Shown piece after piece: positions 15,817 through 24,673 of a DNA stretch of 64,000 nucleotides (the first letter of the stretch is position 1; every line of letters begins with the position of its first letter). The stretch lies in the NCBI RefSeq assembly GCF_900111035.1, contig NZ_FOFU01000004.1:1-64000 (forward strand). The letters run 5' to 3'. A program made the position numbers and the translations under genes. The notes under the pieces are model-generated. The model had not been told where the DNA came from, did no database searches, and saw only the letters and a list, made by a program, of their open reading frames with translations. Source of the stretch: Treponema bryantii. GTDB lineage: Bacteria > Spirochaetota > Spirochaetia > Treponematales > Treponemataceae.

Positions 15817-17576
15817 TAGTCTTCACCTCCTGCAAGGTCTGCGTCTCCGCTACCCTGCTGCTGCGATTCAAATACTTCGCGGTAAATCTTGTTTGATTTC
15901 AAAAGTTCGTCGTGAGTTCCAACACCACTTACAGTTCCTTCATCAAGAACGATAATCTTATCTGCTTCTTTTACAGAAGAAATACGCTGAGCAATGATGA
16001 TTTTTGTAGTTTCCGGAGCAAGCTCTTTTAGAGCATTGCGGATGCGGCCTTCTGTAGCAGTATCAACGGCAGAAGTACTGTCATCAAGAATAAGAATCTT
16101 TGGATTTTTTAGAAGAGCACGTGCGATACAAAGTCTCTGCTTCTGACCACCGGAAACGTTTACACCGCCCTGTCCGAGCATTGTGTCATAACCTTCAGGG
16201 AAAGAAGTAATAAAGCTGTCTGCATCGGCTGCCTTACAAGCGGCAATAATCTGATCTTCTGTGGCATTTTCATTACCCCAGCGGAGGTTGTCTCGGATTG
16301 TACCACTGAACAAAACGTTCTTCTGAAGCACCATGGCAACACTGTCACGGAGCACTGTAATATCATAATCGCGTACATCAACACCGCTGATTTTTACAGA
16401 GCCCTTGAAAACATCATAAAGTCGTGGCAAAAGAGAAACCAGAGAAGTCTTAGAAGAACCGGTACTTCCGATAATTCCGACAACTTCACCGCTCTTAATT
16501 TCAAGATTGATATCTTTAAGAATCAGATTGTCTTCGCGCTTACCGTAACTGAAATCAACCTTATCAAAGCTGATTTCGCCGTTCTTTACTTCCATAACAG
16601 GATTTTCAGGATTTTTGATATCCGGAACTTCGTCGAGTACTTCAACAATACGCTGATTAGAAGCCTGAACCATTACGAGAGAAACAAAAACCATTCCAAG
16701 GAACATGATAGAAGAAAGAACCTGAGTTACATAAGTGAAGAAGCTGATAAGCTCACCACTGAGCATGTGACCGCCAACGACAAGTCTTCCACCAAACCAC
16801 ATTACAGAAATCATGGAAACATACATAACAAGCTGCATTATAGGCATCATAAAGATAATGCACTTTTCTGCATGAACCTGTGCTGTGCGGACATCGTCGG
16901 CTGCCTTTCGGAACTTTTTCTCTTCAAACTCACCACGAACATAAGCCTTTACAATTCGAATTCCAATAAGGTTTTCCTGAATTGCACCGTTTAATGCATC
17001 AAACTTTGCCATCATCTTCTTAAAACGAGGATGCGCAATATTTGAGATTGTAAGGATTGAGATTACGATAACCGGTACTGCAATCAAAAAGAGAACTGCA
17101 AGCTGAGAGTTCATTCTGAAAGCCATGATTGTTCCGGCAACAAGCATAAACGGAGTACGGATACACATATGAATGAGCATTCTGTACACGTTCTGAGCCA
17201 TGTTTACATCAGTTGTAAGACGAGTTACAAGAGATGCTGTACTGAAACGGTCAATATTTGCAAATGAAAAACTCTGAATCTTGCGGTAAAGTCTCTGGCG
17301 CAGTGTACAGGCAAAGCCCTGTGCTGCAACTGTTGAAAAACGGGTTCCCAGCATACCGCAGATAAGTGATATAACAGCGAGTCCGACCATAATGGCGCCG
17401 TATTTAACAACAAACGGCAGGTCTTTTCCCGCAATTCCAACATCAATGATTTTGGCCATTATAAAAGGAATAACAACTTCCATCAAAACTTCGCCGATCA
17501 TTACAACCGGCGAAAGAATTGTATTTACTATATATCGCTTACTCAGGCCTTGAGTAAGTTTTCTAACTGTAGACAT
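15816..17576 (-). CDS. ABC exporter half-transporter, degenerate-site subunit
   Basis: 586 residues, six-helix exporter domain (about 15-310) plus ATPase (about 340-570). Walker A GSTGSSKTSL and signature VSGGQKQ are normal. Walker B is ILILDDSTSAVD, with Asp in place of the catalytic Glu, and the H-loop is IAQRIS with Gln in place of His. These are the marks of the non-hydrolysing half of a heterodimeric exporter. It pairs with the next gene, whose signature LSQGQ completes the degenerate site. First gene of the two-gene operon. No Shine-Dalgarno is visible before the ATG; TTGAAA, 17 bases, TAACTT and 7 bases precede it, so a leaderless start is possible. C-terminus is Gln/Gly/Asp-rich. Confidence 0.93.
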   Translation of the reverse strand: MSTVRKLTQGLSKRYIVNTILSPVVMIGEVLMEVVIPFIMAKIIDVGIAGKDLPFVVKYGAIMVGLAVISLICGMLGTRFSTVAAQGFACTLRQRLYRKIQSFSFANIDRFSTASLVTRLTTDVNMAQNVYRMLIHMCIRTPFMLVAGTIMAFRMNSQLAVLFLIAVPVIVISILTISNIAHPRFKKMMAKFDALNGAIQENLIGIRIVKAYVRGEFEEKKFRKAADDVRTAQVHAEKCIIFMMPIMQLVMYVSMISVMWFGGRLVVGGHMLSGELISFFTYVTQVLSSIMFLGMVFVSLVMVQASNQRIVEVLDEVPDIKNPENPVMEVKNGEISFDKVDFSYGKREDNLILKDINLEIKSGEVVGIIGSTGSSKTSLVSLLPRLYDVFKGSVKISGVDVRDYDITVLRDSVAMVLQKNVLFSGTIRDNLRWGNENATEDQIIAACKAADADSFITSFPEGYDTMLGQGGVNVSGGQKQRLCIARALLKNPKILILDDSTSAVDTATEGRIRNALKELAPETTKIIIAQRISSVKEADKIIVLDEGTVSGVGTHDELLKSNKIYREVFESQQQGSGDADLAGGED

Positions 17577-17669
17577 GTATTTAAAGTTAACAAAAACGTT
17601 TTATGATTTCAAGCGTTTATGTTAAATAAAGAGAAATCTCTTAGAATTTTCTTATTTTGTACAACTAGT

Positions 17670-17738
17670 CGTCATTGCGAGGAGCGCAGCGACGTGGCAA
17701 TCTATTAAATGGATTGCTTCGCTTCGCTCGCAATGACG
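17670..17738. repeat. GTCATTGCGA palindromic repeat
   Basis: CGTCATTGCGA (17670-17680) and TCGCAATGACG (17728-17738) are perfect 11-base arms with inner GCAATC/GATTGC pairing. Related short sequences occur at 434-460 (GGATTGC...GCAATCC) and 58270-58285 (CGATCGTCATTGCG). It lies between the ABC operon and the DUF4230 gene. Confidence 0.7.
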
Positions 17739-17746
17739 GAAGAGTA

Positions 17747-18343
17747 TTATCGGATTTTTACTTCTTCAAAGCCTAGAGCCAGCATAAACTGAGTGATTAT
17801 GCGGATGGAATACTCGCGGGCTTCATCCAGAACACCATCTGCTATCATATCTTCCAATGCTTCTGCCTTAGCTTTTTCTATTTCATCAAAGACTTCCTGA
17901 GTTGAAATAGGTACGAATATACTCTGCTTTTCATCGAAAACACTCTGGCTCACAATCTCATTGCCGAGCACCTCCGCCTCAGGTACGCTAAGCGTTATAG
18001 TTTTTCCGTCGAGCGAAACACTGTATGAAACATCAGTTATATCAGCAATTCCCGCACGAATAATCCCCGTGTACTTAATAATACTGTAGCTCTTTGCAAA
18101 GCCCGAAGTTTTTTTCAGGGTAATTATGTCACTGTAACGGTATTTAGCAGTTACCAACTCCTGACAATAAGAAAGCTGACGGTCTACCAGCGCCAGTTTG
18201 TTTTCTGTTTTTACGCCGGCAAAACGATTAAATGCAAAATAGCCGGCGCCCAGCACAATAGCAGCCACAACAATAATTGTCACAATTCGTAAAAGGATTC
18301 TGGTCCCAAGACCTGCACGTTTTTTTTCTTTTTTATCTTCCAT
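17747..18343 (-). CDS. DUF4230-like single-pass membrane protein
   Basis: 198 residues. Charged N-terminus (EDKKEKKRAGLG), one membrane segment (about 15-37), then a soluble domain of about 150 residues. The pattern LVTAKYRYSDIITLK, IKYTGIIRAGIADI, and LSVPEAEVLGNEI is what I associate with DUF4230, a family of membrane-anchored proteins with no known activity. The domain probably faces the periplasm. It is divergent from hflK; the two start codons are 115 bases apart. TATAAT (18351-18356) is only 7 bases from the ATG and there is no Shine-Dalgarno, suggesting a leaderless mRNA, although a matching -35 box is poor. Confidence 0.72.
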   Translation of the reverse strand: MEDKKEKKRAGLGTRILLRIVTIIVVAAIVLGAGYFAFNRFAGVKTENKLALVDRQLSYCQELVTAKYRYSDIITLKKTSGFAKSYSIIKYTGIIRAGIADITDVSYSVSLDGKTITLSVPEAEVLGNEIVSQSVFDEKQSIFVPISTQEVFDEIEKAKAEALEDMIADGVLDEAREYSIRIITQFMLALGFEEVKIR

Positions 18344-18415
18344 ATTAAATATTATACCCTAAAATCCTTTTTTTTGTTGTATTTTTTTATATTAGTCTAT
18401 ATCTTTAAAATAAGA

Positions 18416-18434
18416 TTCCGAAACAAGTTCGGAA
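18416..18434. repeat. Short hairpin TTCCGAA/TTCGGAA before hflK
   Basis: TTCCGAA (18416-18422) and TTCGGAA (18428-18434) form a 7-bp stem with a 5-base loop, followed by TGACACGAGGAGGAGG, which contains the hflK Shine-Dalgarno. The sequence resembles the end of the repeat at 13769-13878, so a dispersed repeat may supply part of the hflK leader. Confidence 0.5.
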
Positions 18435-18458
18435 TGACACGAGGAGGAGGCGCCAAAG

Positions 18459-19421
18459 ATGGCTGACGAAGAAGTAAAGAAAGCTAAACGTGTACGACGT
18501 AGCGTAGGCCCTGCCCTGCTTTTCTGGCTGATTATGCTGGGAATTGCGGTAATTGCAGGATTTTCAAGTGTTTATGTAGTTGATGAAACTGAAAATGCAG
18601 TAATCACAAGGTTTGGAAAATACACACAGACTGTTGGTTCCGGACTGCATTTTAAACTTCCTTTTGGCATCGACAAAAACTACAATGTCGATATTAAAAC
18701 TCTCCGCGCCGAGCAGTTTGGTTTTAAGACAATTAAAGCAGGACGCAACAACGAGTACAAAAACAATATTTCTGAAGAATCAGAAATGCTCACAGGCGAC
18801 CTTAATATAGTAGATGTTGAATGGGTTATTCAGTATAAGGTAACCGATCCTAAGCAGTGGCTGTTCAATGTTTACGAACGCGAACAGACTATCCGTGATA
18901 TTTCCCGCTCGGTAATCAACACTCTGGTTGGTGACCGTGCAATTTTTGATGTAATCAGTTCTGATCGTTCTACTATTCAGAATCTTGCTCAGGAGCAGAT
19001 GAACGAAAACTTTAAGGCACTCGGACTTGGAATCAACGTAACAACAGTTCAGTTCCAGAACGTAGTTCCTCCAGTAGAAGTTCAGACTGCTTTTGAAGAT
19101 GTAAACAAGGCAAGTCAGGATATGAAACGCTTTATCAACGAAGGTAAGGAAGCATACAATGCAGAAATCCCTCGTGCTCAGGGTGAAGCAGACCGTCAGA
19201 TTCAGGTTGCAGAAGGTTATGCCGCAGAACGTGTTAACATGGCAAAGGGTGATGTTGCCCGTTTCAACGCCGTTTACGAAGAATACAAGCGTGCTCCTAA
19301 AGCAACAAAAGAACGTATTTATCTTGAAACTATGGCAGAGATTTTTGGCAGCGAGAAAAAGCCTGAACTTATCGACAGCGAGCTTGAAAATCTTGTTCCT
19401 GTAAAAAATCTTAAGGACTAA
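18459..19421 (+). CDS. hflK: HflK-like SPFH-domain membrane protein
   Basis: 320 residues. One N-terminal membrane segment (about 20-42), then an SPFH/band-7 domain opening with YVVDETENAVITRFGKYTQTVGSGLHFKLPF, and a C-terminal helical region (RAQGEADRQIQVAEGYAAERVN). In other bacteria HflK and HflC form a large cage around the FtsH protease and limit its access to membrane substrates. The Shine-Dalgarno GAGGAGGAGG is very strong. The gene is 15 bases before hflC, the usual pairing. The assignment as K and not C rests on gene order and the YVVDETENAVITRFGK start. A promoter candidate is TTGTTG-18-TATATC upstream. Confidence 0.92.
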   Translation: MADEEVKKAKRVRRSVGPALLFWLIMLGIAVIAGFSSVYVVDETENAVITRFGKYTQTVGSGLHFKLPFGIDKNYNVDIKTLRAEQFGFKTIKAGRNNEYKNNISEESEMLTGDLNIVDVEWVIQYKVTDPKQWLFNVYEREQTIRDISRSVINTLVGDRAIFDVISSDRSTIQNLAQEQMNENFKALGLGINVTTVQFQNVVPPVEVQTAFEDVNKASQDMKRFINEGKEAYNAEIPRAQGEADRQIQVAEGYAAERVNMAKGDVARFNAVYEEYKRAPKATKERIYLETMAEIFGSEKKPELIDSELENLVPVKNLKD

Positions 19422-19436
19422 AGGGAGGACAGACTA

Positions 19437-20423
19437 ATGACTAAAGCAATGAAAAAATTTATAGGCTGGCTTATCGCTATTGTGATTCTGTTCATTCTCT
19501 TTGTTTTGACAGGACCATTCTATATCGTAAATGAAGGAAAGCAGGTTGTTATTACCCGCTTCAGTAAGATTGTTGATTCTCACGAGGAAGCAGGTCTTTA
19601 TATCAAAGTACCTTTCCTTGATCAGGTAACTGAATATCCAAAACTGATTCTTTCTCTTGATGGCGACCCACAAAGCATCACTACTAAAGAAAATCAGTAT
19701 ATAATAGTAGATACTACATCAAGATGGCGCATTACTGACCCGGTTGCCTTCTATCAGAACTTCCAGACGCTGGACAATGCTTATAATAAGCTTTCTGATA
19801 TCGTTGACTCTTCATGCCGTACTGTTATTACTCAGAATCGTATGAGTGAAATCGTACGTTCTTCTAACATCATCAATGAAAGAAAGAATACAGAAGCAGA
19901 AAAAGATGAAGAGACAAAAGAAATCGACAAGCTTGTAAATGCAGATACAGTAAACGAGGTAGTTACTAAGGGCCGCAGCGAGCTTTGCCGCCAGATGACA
20001 GCAAAAGCACAGGACGAGGTTCGTGGCTGGGGTATTGAACTTCTGGACATTGTTCCACGCCAGGTAAAATACTCTGCAGAACTCAACGAGTCTGTTTACA
20101 ACTCTATGATTAAGGATAGAAACCAGGTTGCACAGGCTTACCGCTCACTTGGTGAAGGTAAAAAAGCTGAATGGCTTGGACGTCTTGAAAATGACAAGCG
20201 TACTATTGCTTCTGAAGCATACCGCAAGTCAGAGGAAATCAAAGGTGCTGCCGATGCTGAAGCTGCCGCAATTTACGCTGCTGCTTACAACAAGGACATT
20301 GAGTTCTACACTTTCTGGAAGAGTATGGAATCTTACAAGCAGAATCTTAAAGATTATCCTGCTACTTACAGTACTAAGATGGACTACTTTAAATATCTTT
20401 ATGGATCGGATGGTAAACGATAA
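19437..20423 (+). CDS. hflC: HflC-like SPFH-domain membrane protein
   Basis: 328 residues. N-terminal membrane segment (about 8-30), SPFH domain starting FYIVNEGKQVVITRFSKIVDSHEEAGLYIKVPF, and a helical C-terminal part with KRTIASEAYRKSEEIKGAADAEAAAIYAAAY, as in HflC. Partner of HflK in regulating FtsH at the inner membrane. A charged insertion (EKDEETKEIDKL) lies in the middle of the domain. Its stop overlaps the ATG of the next gene by one base (TAATG), so the downstream kinase-like protein is translationally coupled to it. Confidence 0.93.
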   Translation: MTKAMKKFIGWLIAIVILFILFVLTGPFYIVNEGKQVVITRFSKIVDSHEEAGLYIKVPFLDQVTEYPKLILSLDGDPQSITTKENQYIIVDTTSRWRITDPVAFYQNFQTLDNAYNKLSDIVDSSCRTVITQNRMSEIVRSSNIINERKNTEAEKDEETKEIDKLVNADTVNEVVTKGRSELCRQMTAKAQDEVRGWGIELLDIVPRQVKYSAELNESVYNSMIKDRNQVAQAYRSLGEGKKAEWLGRLENDKRTIASEAYRKSEEIKGAADAEAAAIYAAAYNKDIEFYTFWKSMESYKQNLKDYPATYSTKMDYFKYLYGSDGKR

Positions 20424-22114
20424 TGCAGTTACTGACAATAGAAAACGGAGAGCTTAGACTTAATTCAAATCTTGATGAGTATACTTTTGGAAAAACAGGT
20501 CACGATAATATCCTCAGTTATGAGGGTGTGATTTTTGACGGTAAAAACTTCCGCCAGTGGACTTTTGAAGATGTAAAATCTTACGACGCTGAGAAAAATG
20601 GAAGTCTTCAGCGACTCGTTTTCTATTGTGCTAAAAATCCTCTGGGCAGTGATGCTGAAAATGTAAAGACACTTGCCCAGTATTTTGAAGAAGGCGGTGA
20701 AAACGCTCTTACAGCTGTAAAAGCTGTATGCACTGCCATTACTGCTGCAGCCACAAATGGAAATCCGATTCCATTTGTTGGAGCCGGTGGAATTTTGGTC
20801 GATGGAGAAAAAGTTCTTTTTGCTCCGGAGGCATTATTCAGTTATGCAGCAAATACACTTCCCGCAGAAGAAACTCTCAATCAGCATACAGGTTTTTTGA
20901 ATGATACAATAAAAGACCTTCCTGCACTTTGTTTTGAACGGGCAGCTATAATCTACAGACTTCTTGCAGGCCGTCTTCCATTTACAGCAACAGATTCTAT
21001 TGCCCGCAATGCAGATATTTTTGACCGAAAATTTCTTCCGATTGAATACTGTGTTAACGGAATTGACAGCGGACTTGCCCTTGCAATCAACAATGCACTC
21101 AAGCTTAATTCTACCGCTGTAAATGTTCCTGGAAAACGCAAGAAGGGAAAATCAAGTGAAGATCTGCGCCCTGTTGCAGACTTCCCCCTCGAAAAAATTG
21201 ATGAAGCCTTCCGCCTCAGTCAGAATAATAAAGAAGATAAAGACTTTGAGGAAAAGGTTTCTGCCTATATTAAAGCACAAAACTCTAAAATCAATACAAA
21301 ACGCCATATCAAGCGAAACGCAACTACCCTTACTGTAATTGCGACTATCATAGTTATCGTTATCTGTGTTACTGTAAGTACATTAAGAACCCGCGGCGAA
21401 GATTACACTTCTGTCGGACTCACTTCAACTCAGACAATCCGCGCCTATATGAACGGTGTAAACGAAAAAGATACTATGCTGCTTTCTGATTTTGGAGATG
21501 GAAAAGCAGCCGGTGACTATGGTGATATGGTAAGCCGCATTTATGTTATGCATAAACAGCGTCTTGCTTATGGAAATGATAATGGATTTGGCTATCCTGC
21601 AAACTGGCTTTTCTATATAACTGATGAAGCAAAATACAAGCGCTCTGGTATTTACGGAGTTACAAACCTTAAGATTGATGGAAAAGCTGAAACTCTTGCA
21701 GTTGAACTGAAGAAGAAAAATCAAAATCCTGCTCCACTTGAAAAAGAAGGAAATATTAAACTTGAGAATGGCAGTACTTCTGTTCACAAAGTTGAATATT
21801 ATCTTCTTTATACAGAAGGCGAAGAGGTTGATTATATAGTAGAAAAAGTAACTTCTACAGTTACCCTCACCTTCAAAAAGAACCGCTGGATTATAACTGA
21901 TATTCAATATGATGGAAAAAATCTTGGTGTAGACTGCGACGCATTTAAGAAGGATTACTTTGCTGCCCTTGAAAAAACTAACGGTGAAGTTATTCCTGCC
22001 GTAGACAGCCTCCGCTCTAAATATGAATGGCTGCCGGAAAAAGATGCAATGCAGAGAGAAAAAGAACAGATTGAATACTATCTGACACATCCATATGCCT
22101 CTCTAGGCCTTTAA
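20423..22114 (+). CDS. Membrane protein with kinase-like N-terminal region
   Basis: 563 residues, one membrane segment at about 300-318 (TVIATIIVIVICVTVSTL) that separates a cytosolic N-terminal half from a presumably periplasmic C-terminal half. The N-terminal half recalls the C-lobe of protein kinases: GGILVDGEKVLFAPEALFSY (122-141), ERAAIIYRLLAGRLPF (172-187) like helix F, and a helix near 215-229. I see no HRD or DFG motif, so it would be a pseudokinase. The C-terminal half (330-560) has beta-rich repeats and matches nothing I know. One-base overlap with hflC indicates coupled synthesis and a likely link with HflKC/FtsH. Kinase likeness is my reading only. Confidence 0.6.
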   Translation: MQLLTIENGELRLNSNLDEYTFGKTGHDNILSYEGVIFDGKNFRQWTFEDVKSYDAEKNGSLQRLVFYCAKNPLGSDAENVKTLAQYFEEGGENALTAVKAVCTAITAAATNGNPIPFVGAGGILVDGEKVLFAPEALFSYAANTLPAEETLNQHTGFLNDTIKDLPALCFERAAIIYRLLAGRLPFTATDSIARNADIFDRKFLPIEYCVNGIDSGLALAINNALKLNSTAVNVPGKRKKGKSSEDLRPVADFPLEKIDEAFRLSQNNKEDKDFEEKVSAYIKAQNSKINTKRHIKRNATTLTVIATIIVIVICVTVSTLRTRGEDYTSVGLTSTQTIRAYMNGVNEKDTMLLSDFGDGKAAGDYGDMVSRIYVMHKQRLAYGNDNGFGYPANWLFYITDEAKYKRSGIYGVTNLKIDGKAETLAVELKKKNQNPAPLEKEGNIKLENGSTSVHKVEYYLLYTEGEEVDYIVEKVTSTVTLTFKKNRWIITDIQYDGKNLGVDCDAFKKDYFAALEKTNGEVIPAVDSLRSKYEWLPEKDAMQREKEQIEYYLTHPYASLGL

Positions 22115-22119
22115 TCATA

Positions 22120-22147
22120 TTGACAATTTCTCAATATTTGTCATAAT
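22120..22147 (+). promoter_or_regulatory. Promoter of the carboxyltransferase gene
   Basis: Consensus TTGACA (22120-22125), 16-base spacer, CATAAT (22142-22147). The start codon at 22165 is preceded by GAGG. Confidence 0.75.
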
Positions 22148-22164
22148 AGAATACGAGGTTAACT

Positions 22165-23655
22165 ATGGAATACAATGTTGAAAAACAGCACGCGAAGGGA
22201 AAGCTTCACGCTATTGAGCGTATCAATGCACTTTGCGACAAAGATTCATTCGTAGAAACATATCAGGGTGTAAAACACAACTGTACCAGCTTTGGAATGG
22301 ACAAAAAAGACATTCCTTATGATGGTGTAATCACAGGTTTTGGAAAAATAAACGGACGTAAAGTTGCAGTTTATGCACAGGACTTTACTATTCAGGGTGG
22401 TTCTCTTGGCCACATGCATGGCCGCAAGATTGCCGACCTTACAAAAATGGCTATTGATGCCCGCTGTCCTGTAATTGGAATCAACGATTCGGGTGGAGCT
22501 CGTATTCAGGAAGGTGTAGAAGCTCTCGGTGGATACGGTAACGTATTCAATCAGAATGTTCGCGCTTCCGGTGCTATTCCTCAGATTTCTATCATCGCTG
22601 GTCCTTGTGCCGGTGGTGCCGTATATTCACCAGGAATTACAGACTTTATCTTTACTGTAGATAAGGTAACTCAGATGTTCATTACAGGTCCTAAGGTTGT
22701 TAAGTCTGTAATGTTCATGGACATTTCTGCAGAAGACCTTGGTGGAGCTACAATTCACGCTACAAAATCAGGTGTATCTCACTTCCGCTGTGAAGATGAA
22801 AAATCATGCTACGAAGAAGTACGCCGTCTTCTGGACTATATCCCACACTACTTTGGCGACAAGATTGAACCAAACGAAAAGTTCAAGTTTGATGAAAAGA
22901 AAGCCGCTAAGAGAATCAAGGAAATCCTTCCTGAAAATCCACGCCAGGGCTACGACGTGCGCGACGTAATCAACTGCGTAATCGATGAAGATTCATTCCT
23001 TGAAATCATGAAGGAATTTGCTATTAACTGTGTTGTTGGTTTTGGTAAGATTGAAGGCCGCACAGTTGGTATTGTTGCTAACAACCCTAAGGGAGTTGGT
23101 GGTGTATTGGATTGCGATGCTTCTGATAAGATTGCACGCTTTATCCGCTACTGCGACTCTTTCGATATTCCACTTCTTACTTTTGTTGATGTTCCAGGAT
23201 TTATCCCGGGACCTCAGGAAGAGCAGAAAGGTATTATCCGCCACGGTGCAAAGGTAATCTACGCATACAGCGAGGCTACTGTACCAAAGCTTACTGTTAT
23301 TCTTCGTAAGGCTTACGGTGGAGCTTACATTGCTATGTGTTCTAAGCATCTTGGTGCAGACTTTGTTTACGCATGGCCAAAGGCAGAAATTGCTGTAATG
23401 GGTGCTGAAGGTGCTATTGAGATTCTGTTTGCTAAAGAGCTTAAGGATCCAAACAAGGCTGCTGAAGTTCAGGCTGCGTCAGAGAAATATAAGAATGAGA
23501 TTATGACTCCTTATATTGCGGCTGAGCGCGGATACATTACTGAGATTATTCAGCCGGAAGATACTCGTAAGAGAATCGTGGCTAGTTTCGACTTCCTTGA
23601 AACAAAGATCTTTACAAATAAACCGCTAAAGAAGCACGGAAATATTCCACTTTAA
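22165..23655 (+). CDS. mmdA: Acyl-CoA carboxyltransferase (MmdA/PccB family)
   Basis: 496 residues, close to the usual 500-520. It contains the two crotonase-like halves of biotin-dependent carboxyltransferases: first half with GGSLGHMHGRKIADL, NDSGGARIQEG and GPCAGGAVYSP; second half with FVDVPGFIPGPQEEQKGIIRHGAK and AYGGAYIAMCSKHLGADF. Members move CO2 between carboxybiotin and an acyl-CoA: methylmalonyl-CoA decarboxylase alpha in sodium-pumping fermenters, or propionyl/acetyl-CoA carboxylase beta. No biotin carrier, biotin carboxylase or decarboxylase membrane subunit is nearby, so direction and partners cannot be read. The symbol reflects family only. Own promoter and terminator; single gene. 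Confidence 0.88.
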   Translation: MEYNVEKQHAKGKLHAIERINALCDKDSFVETYQGVKHNCTSFGMDKKDIPYDGVITGFGKINGRKVAVYAQDFTIQGGSLGHMHGRKIADLTKMAIDARCPVIGINDSGGARIQEGVEALGGYGNVFNQNVRASGAIPQISIIAGPCAGGAVYSPGITDFIFTVDKVTQMFITGPKVVKSVMFMDISAEDLGGATIHATKSGVSHFRCEDEKSCYEEVRRLLDYIPHYFGDKIEPNEKFKFDEKKAAKRIKEILPENPRQGYDVRDVINCVIDEDSFLEIMKEFAINCVVGFGKIEGRTVGIVANNPKGVGGVLDCDASDKIARFIRYCDSFDIPLLTFVDVPGFIPGPQEEQKGIIRHGAKVIYAYSEATVPKLTVILRKAYGGAYIAMCSKHLGADFVYAWPKAEIAVMGAEGAIEILFAKELKDPNKAAEVQAASEKYKNEIMTPYIAAERGYITEIIQPEDTRKRIVASFDFLETKIFTNKPLKKHGNIPL

Positions 23656-23661
23656 TCAGTA

Positions 23662-23681
23662 AGGGCTCAGTTATGAGCCCT
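23662..23681 (+). terminator. Terminator of carboxyltransferase gene
   Basis: AGGGCTCA and TGAGCCCT form an 8-bp stem with a GTTA loop, followed by TTAATATTT. Confidence 0.8.
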
Positions 23682-23698
23682 TTAATATTTAACTGTAA

Positions 23699-23855
23699 AT
23701 TTTAGGGATTTCAAAAATGCGGATCCCAGCGACGGCAAAAAAATAAGTTATCCCCCCACCATTCACTTGGCGCTGTAGCTTCGCCAGTGCCTGCGTTGGC
23801 GGGGTCCCCCCTTATTCTTTTTGCCTGCGTCCCACATTTTTGAAATCCCTAAAAT
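23699..23855. repeat. 157-bp nested palindrome
   Basis: Perfect 21-base arms (23699-23719 and 23835-23855) enclose further complementary blocks (GCAAAAAAATAAG with CTTATTCTTTTTGC) and a central hairpin (CTTGGCGCTG...CGCCAG). No reading frame of note. It looks like a miniature inverted-repeat element or a structured RNA. It occupies the convergent gap between the carboxyltransferase gene and pgeF. Confidence 0.7.
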
Positions 23856-23866
23856 TATAGAAACTA

Positions 23867-24673
23867 TCAAATACTCTTAATAAAAGCGGCCATTACTGTG
23901 AAAGCGTCGGGCCTGCCATTTTCTGAGGTTTCTCTTCTATTTGAGCCGTAGATGAAACTGCCGTTTTTTTTGGTACAACACGTGCACGCAGGGTGAATCC
24001 AGATGTTCTCCTGTGGGACGCCGGCGGTGCGGAGCGCAGCTAAATTGGCTTTTTCTAACGAGAGTCTGTAGAGGGTGCCGCCGCCGCTTTTCCATGATAC
24101 TTTTACGCCGGGTTCGAGCGGTGTTACGCAGTCGGGAGTGAAGTTCTCGGAAAACCATTTGGCACGCTCTTCATTTACGATGTAACAGCAGGCGCGGATG
24201 TGGGGGCCGATAACTACGCAGAAGTTTTGGGCGCGGGCGCCGTAATCTTTTTCCGCGAGTTTTATAGCGTCAGCAACAATGCCAGTTCCTTTCCAGCCGC
24301 TATGAACTATTCCAAACACTCCAGTTTCCGGCTCATACAAGTAAAGCGGCATACAGTCTGCAACGGTGACTGTTGGTATGAGCGAACGGTTCACGGTAAT
24401 TATTCCGTCACCGATTTTATCCTGAGTATCACCGGCGTTTTTTACATTATAAACGATATGAGTGTGATCGAGCTGTACGGGAACAATTGCACCTTCAGTA
24501 CTACCCAGAGATCGAAAAACTTTTGCTCTATTCTGATTTGTTTCATTCCAGCGGAAACGCATGCTGCCGGCGGCTTTTAAGGTAAGCCCACAAACTGGTG
24601 CACCCTCTACTACTTTACCGGCACGGTGAAATTCCAGGAACTCAAAAAGATTACTGTTCTGTTGCTGCATCAA
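23867..24673 (-). CDS. pgeF: Peptidoglycan editing factor / laccase-domain protein
   Basis: 268 residues of the YfiH/DUF152 family. The hallmarks are TVADCMPLYLYEPETG, VHSGWKGTGIVADAI, IGPHIRACCYIV and a C-terminal CCTKKNGSFIYGSNRRE (read in segments), which supply the Cys and His ligands of the metal or catalytic site. PgeF in E. coli hydrolyses mis-incorporated residues in UDP-MurNAc precursors; other members act on purine nucleosides. Cytosolic. Its start overlaps the end of the upstream 570-residue protein gene by 23 bases, so the two are co-expressed. The gene is more GC-rich than its surroundings near the 3' end. Confidence 0.88.
   Translation of the reverse strand: MMQQQNSNLFEFLEFHRAGKVVEGAPVCGLTLKAAGSMRFRWNETNQNRAKVFRSLGSTEGAIVPVQLDHTHIVYNVKNAGDTQDKIGDGIITVNRSLIPTVTVADCMPLYLYEPETGVFGIVHSGWKGTGIVADAIKLAEKDYGARAQNFCVVIGPHIRACCYIVNEERAKWFSENFTPDCVTPLEPGVKVSWKSGGGTLYRLSLEKANLAALRTAGVPQENIWIHPACTCCTKKNGSFIYGSNRRETSENGRPDAFTVMAAFIKSI

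Noticed and set aside
23937-24158. Frameshift in pgeF
   Set aside because: The main frame contains all family motifs in order from start to stop; the second frame is only an overlapping shadow.
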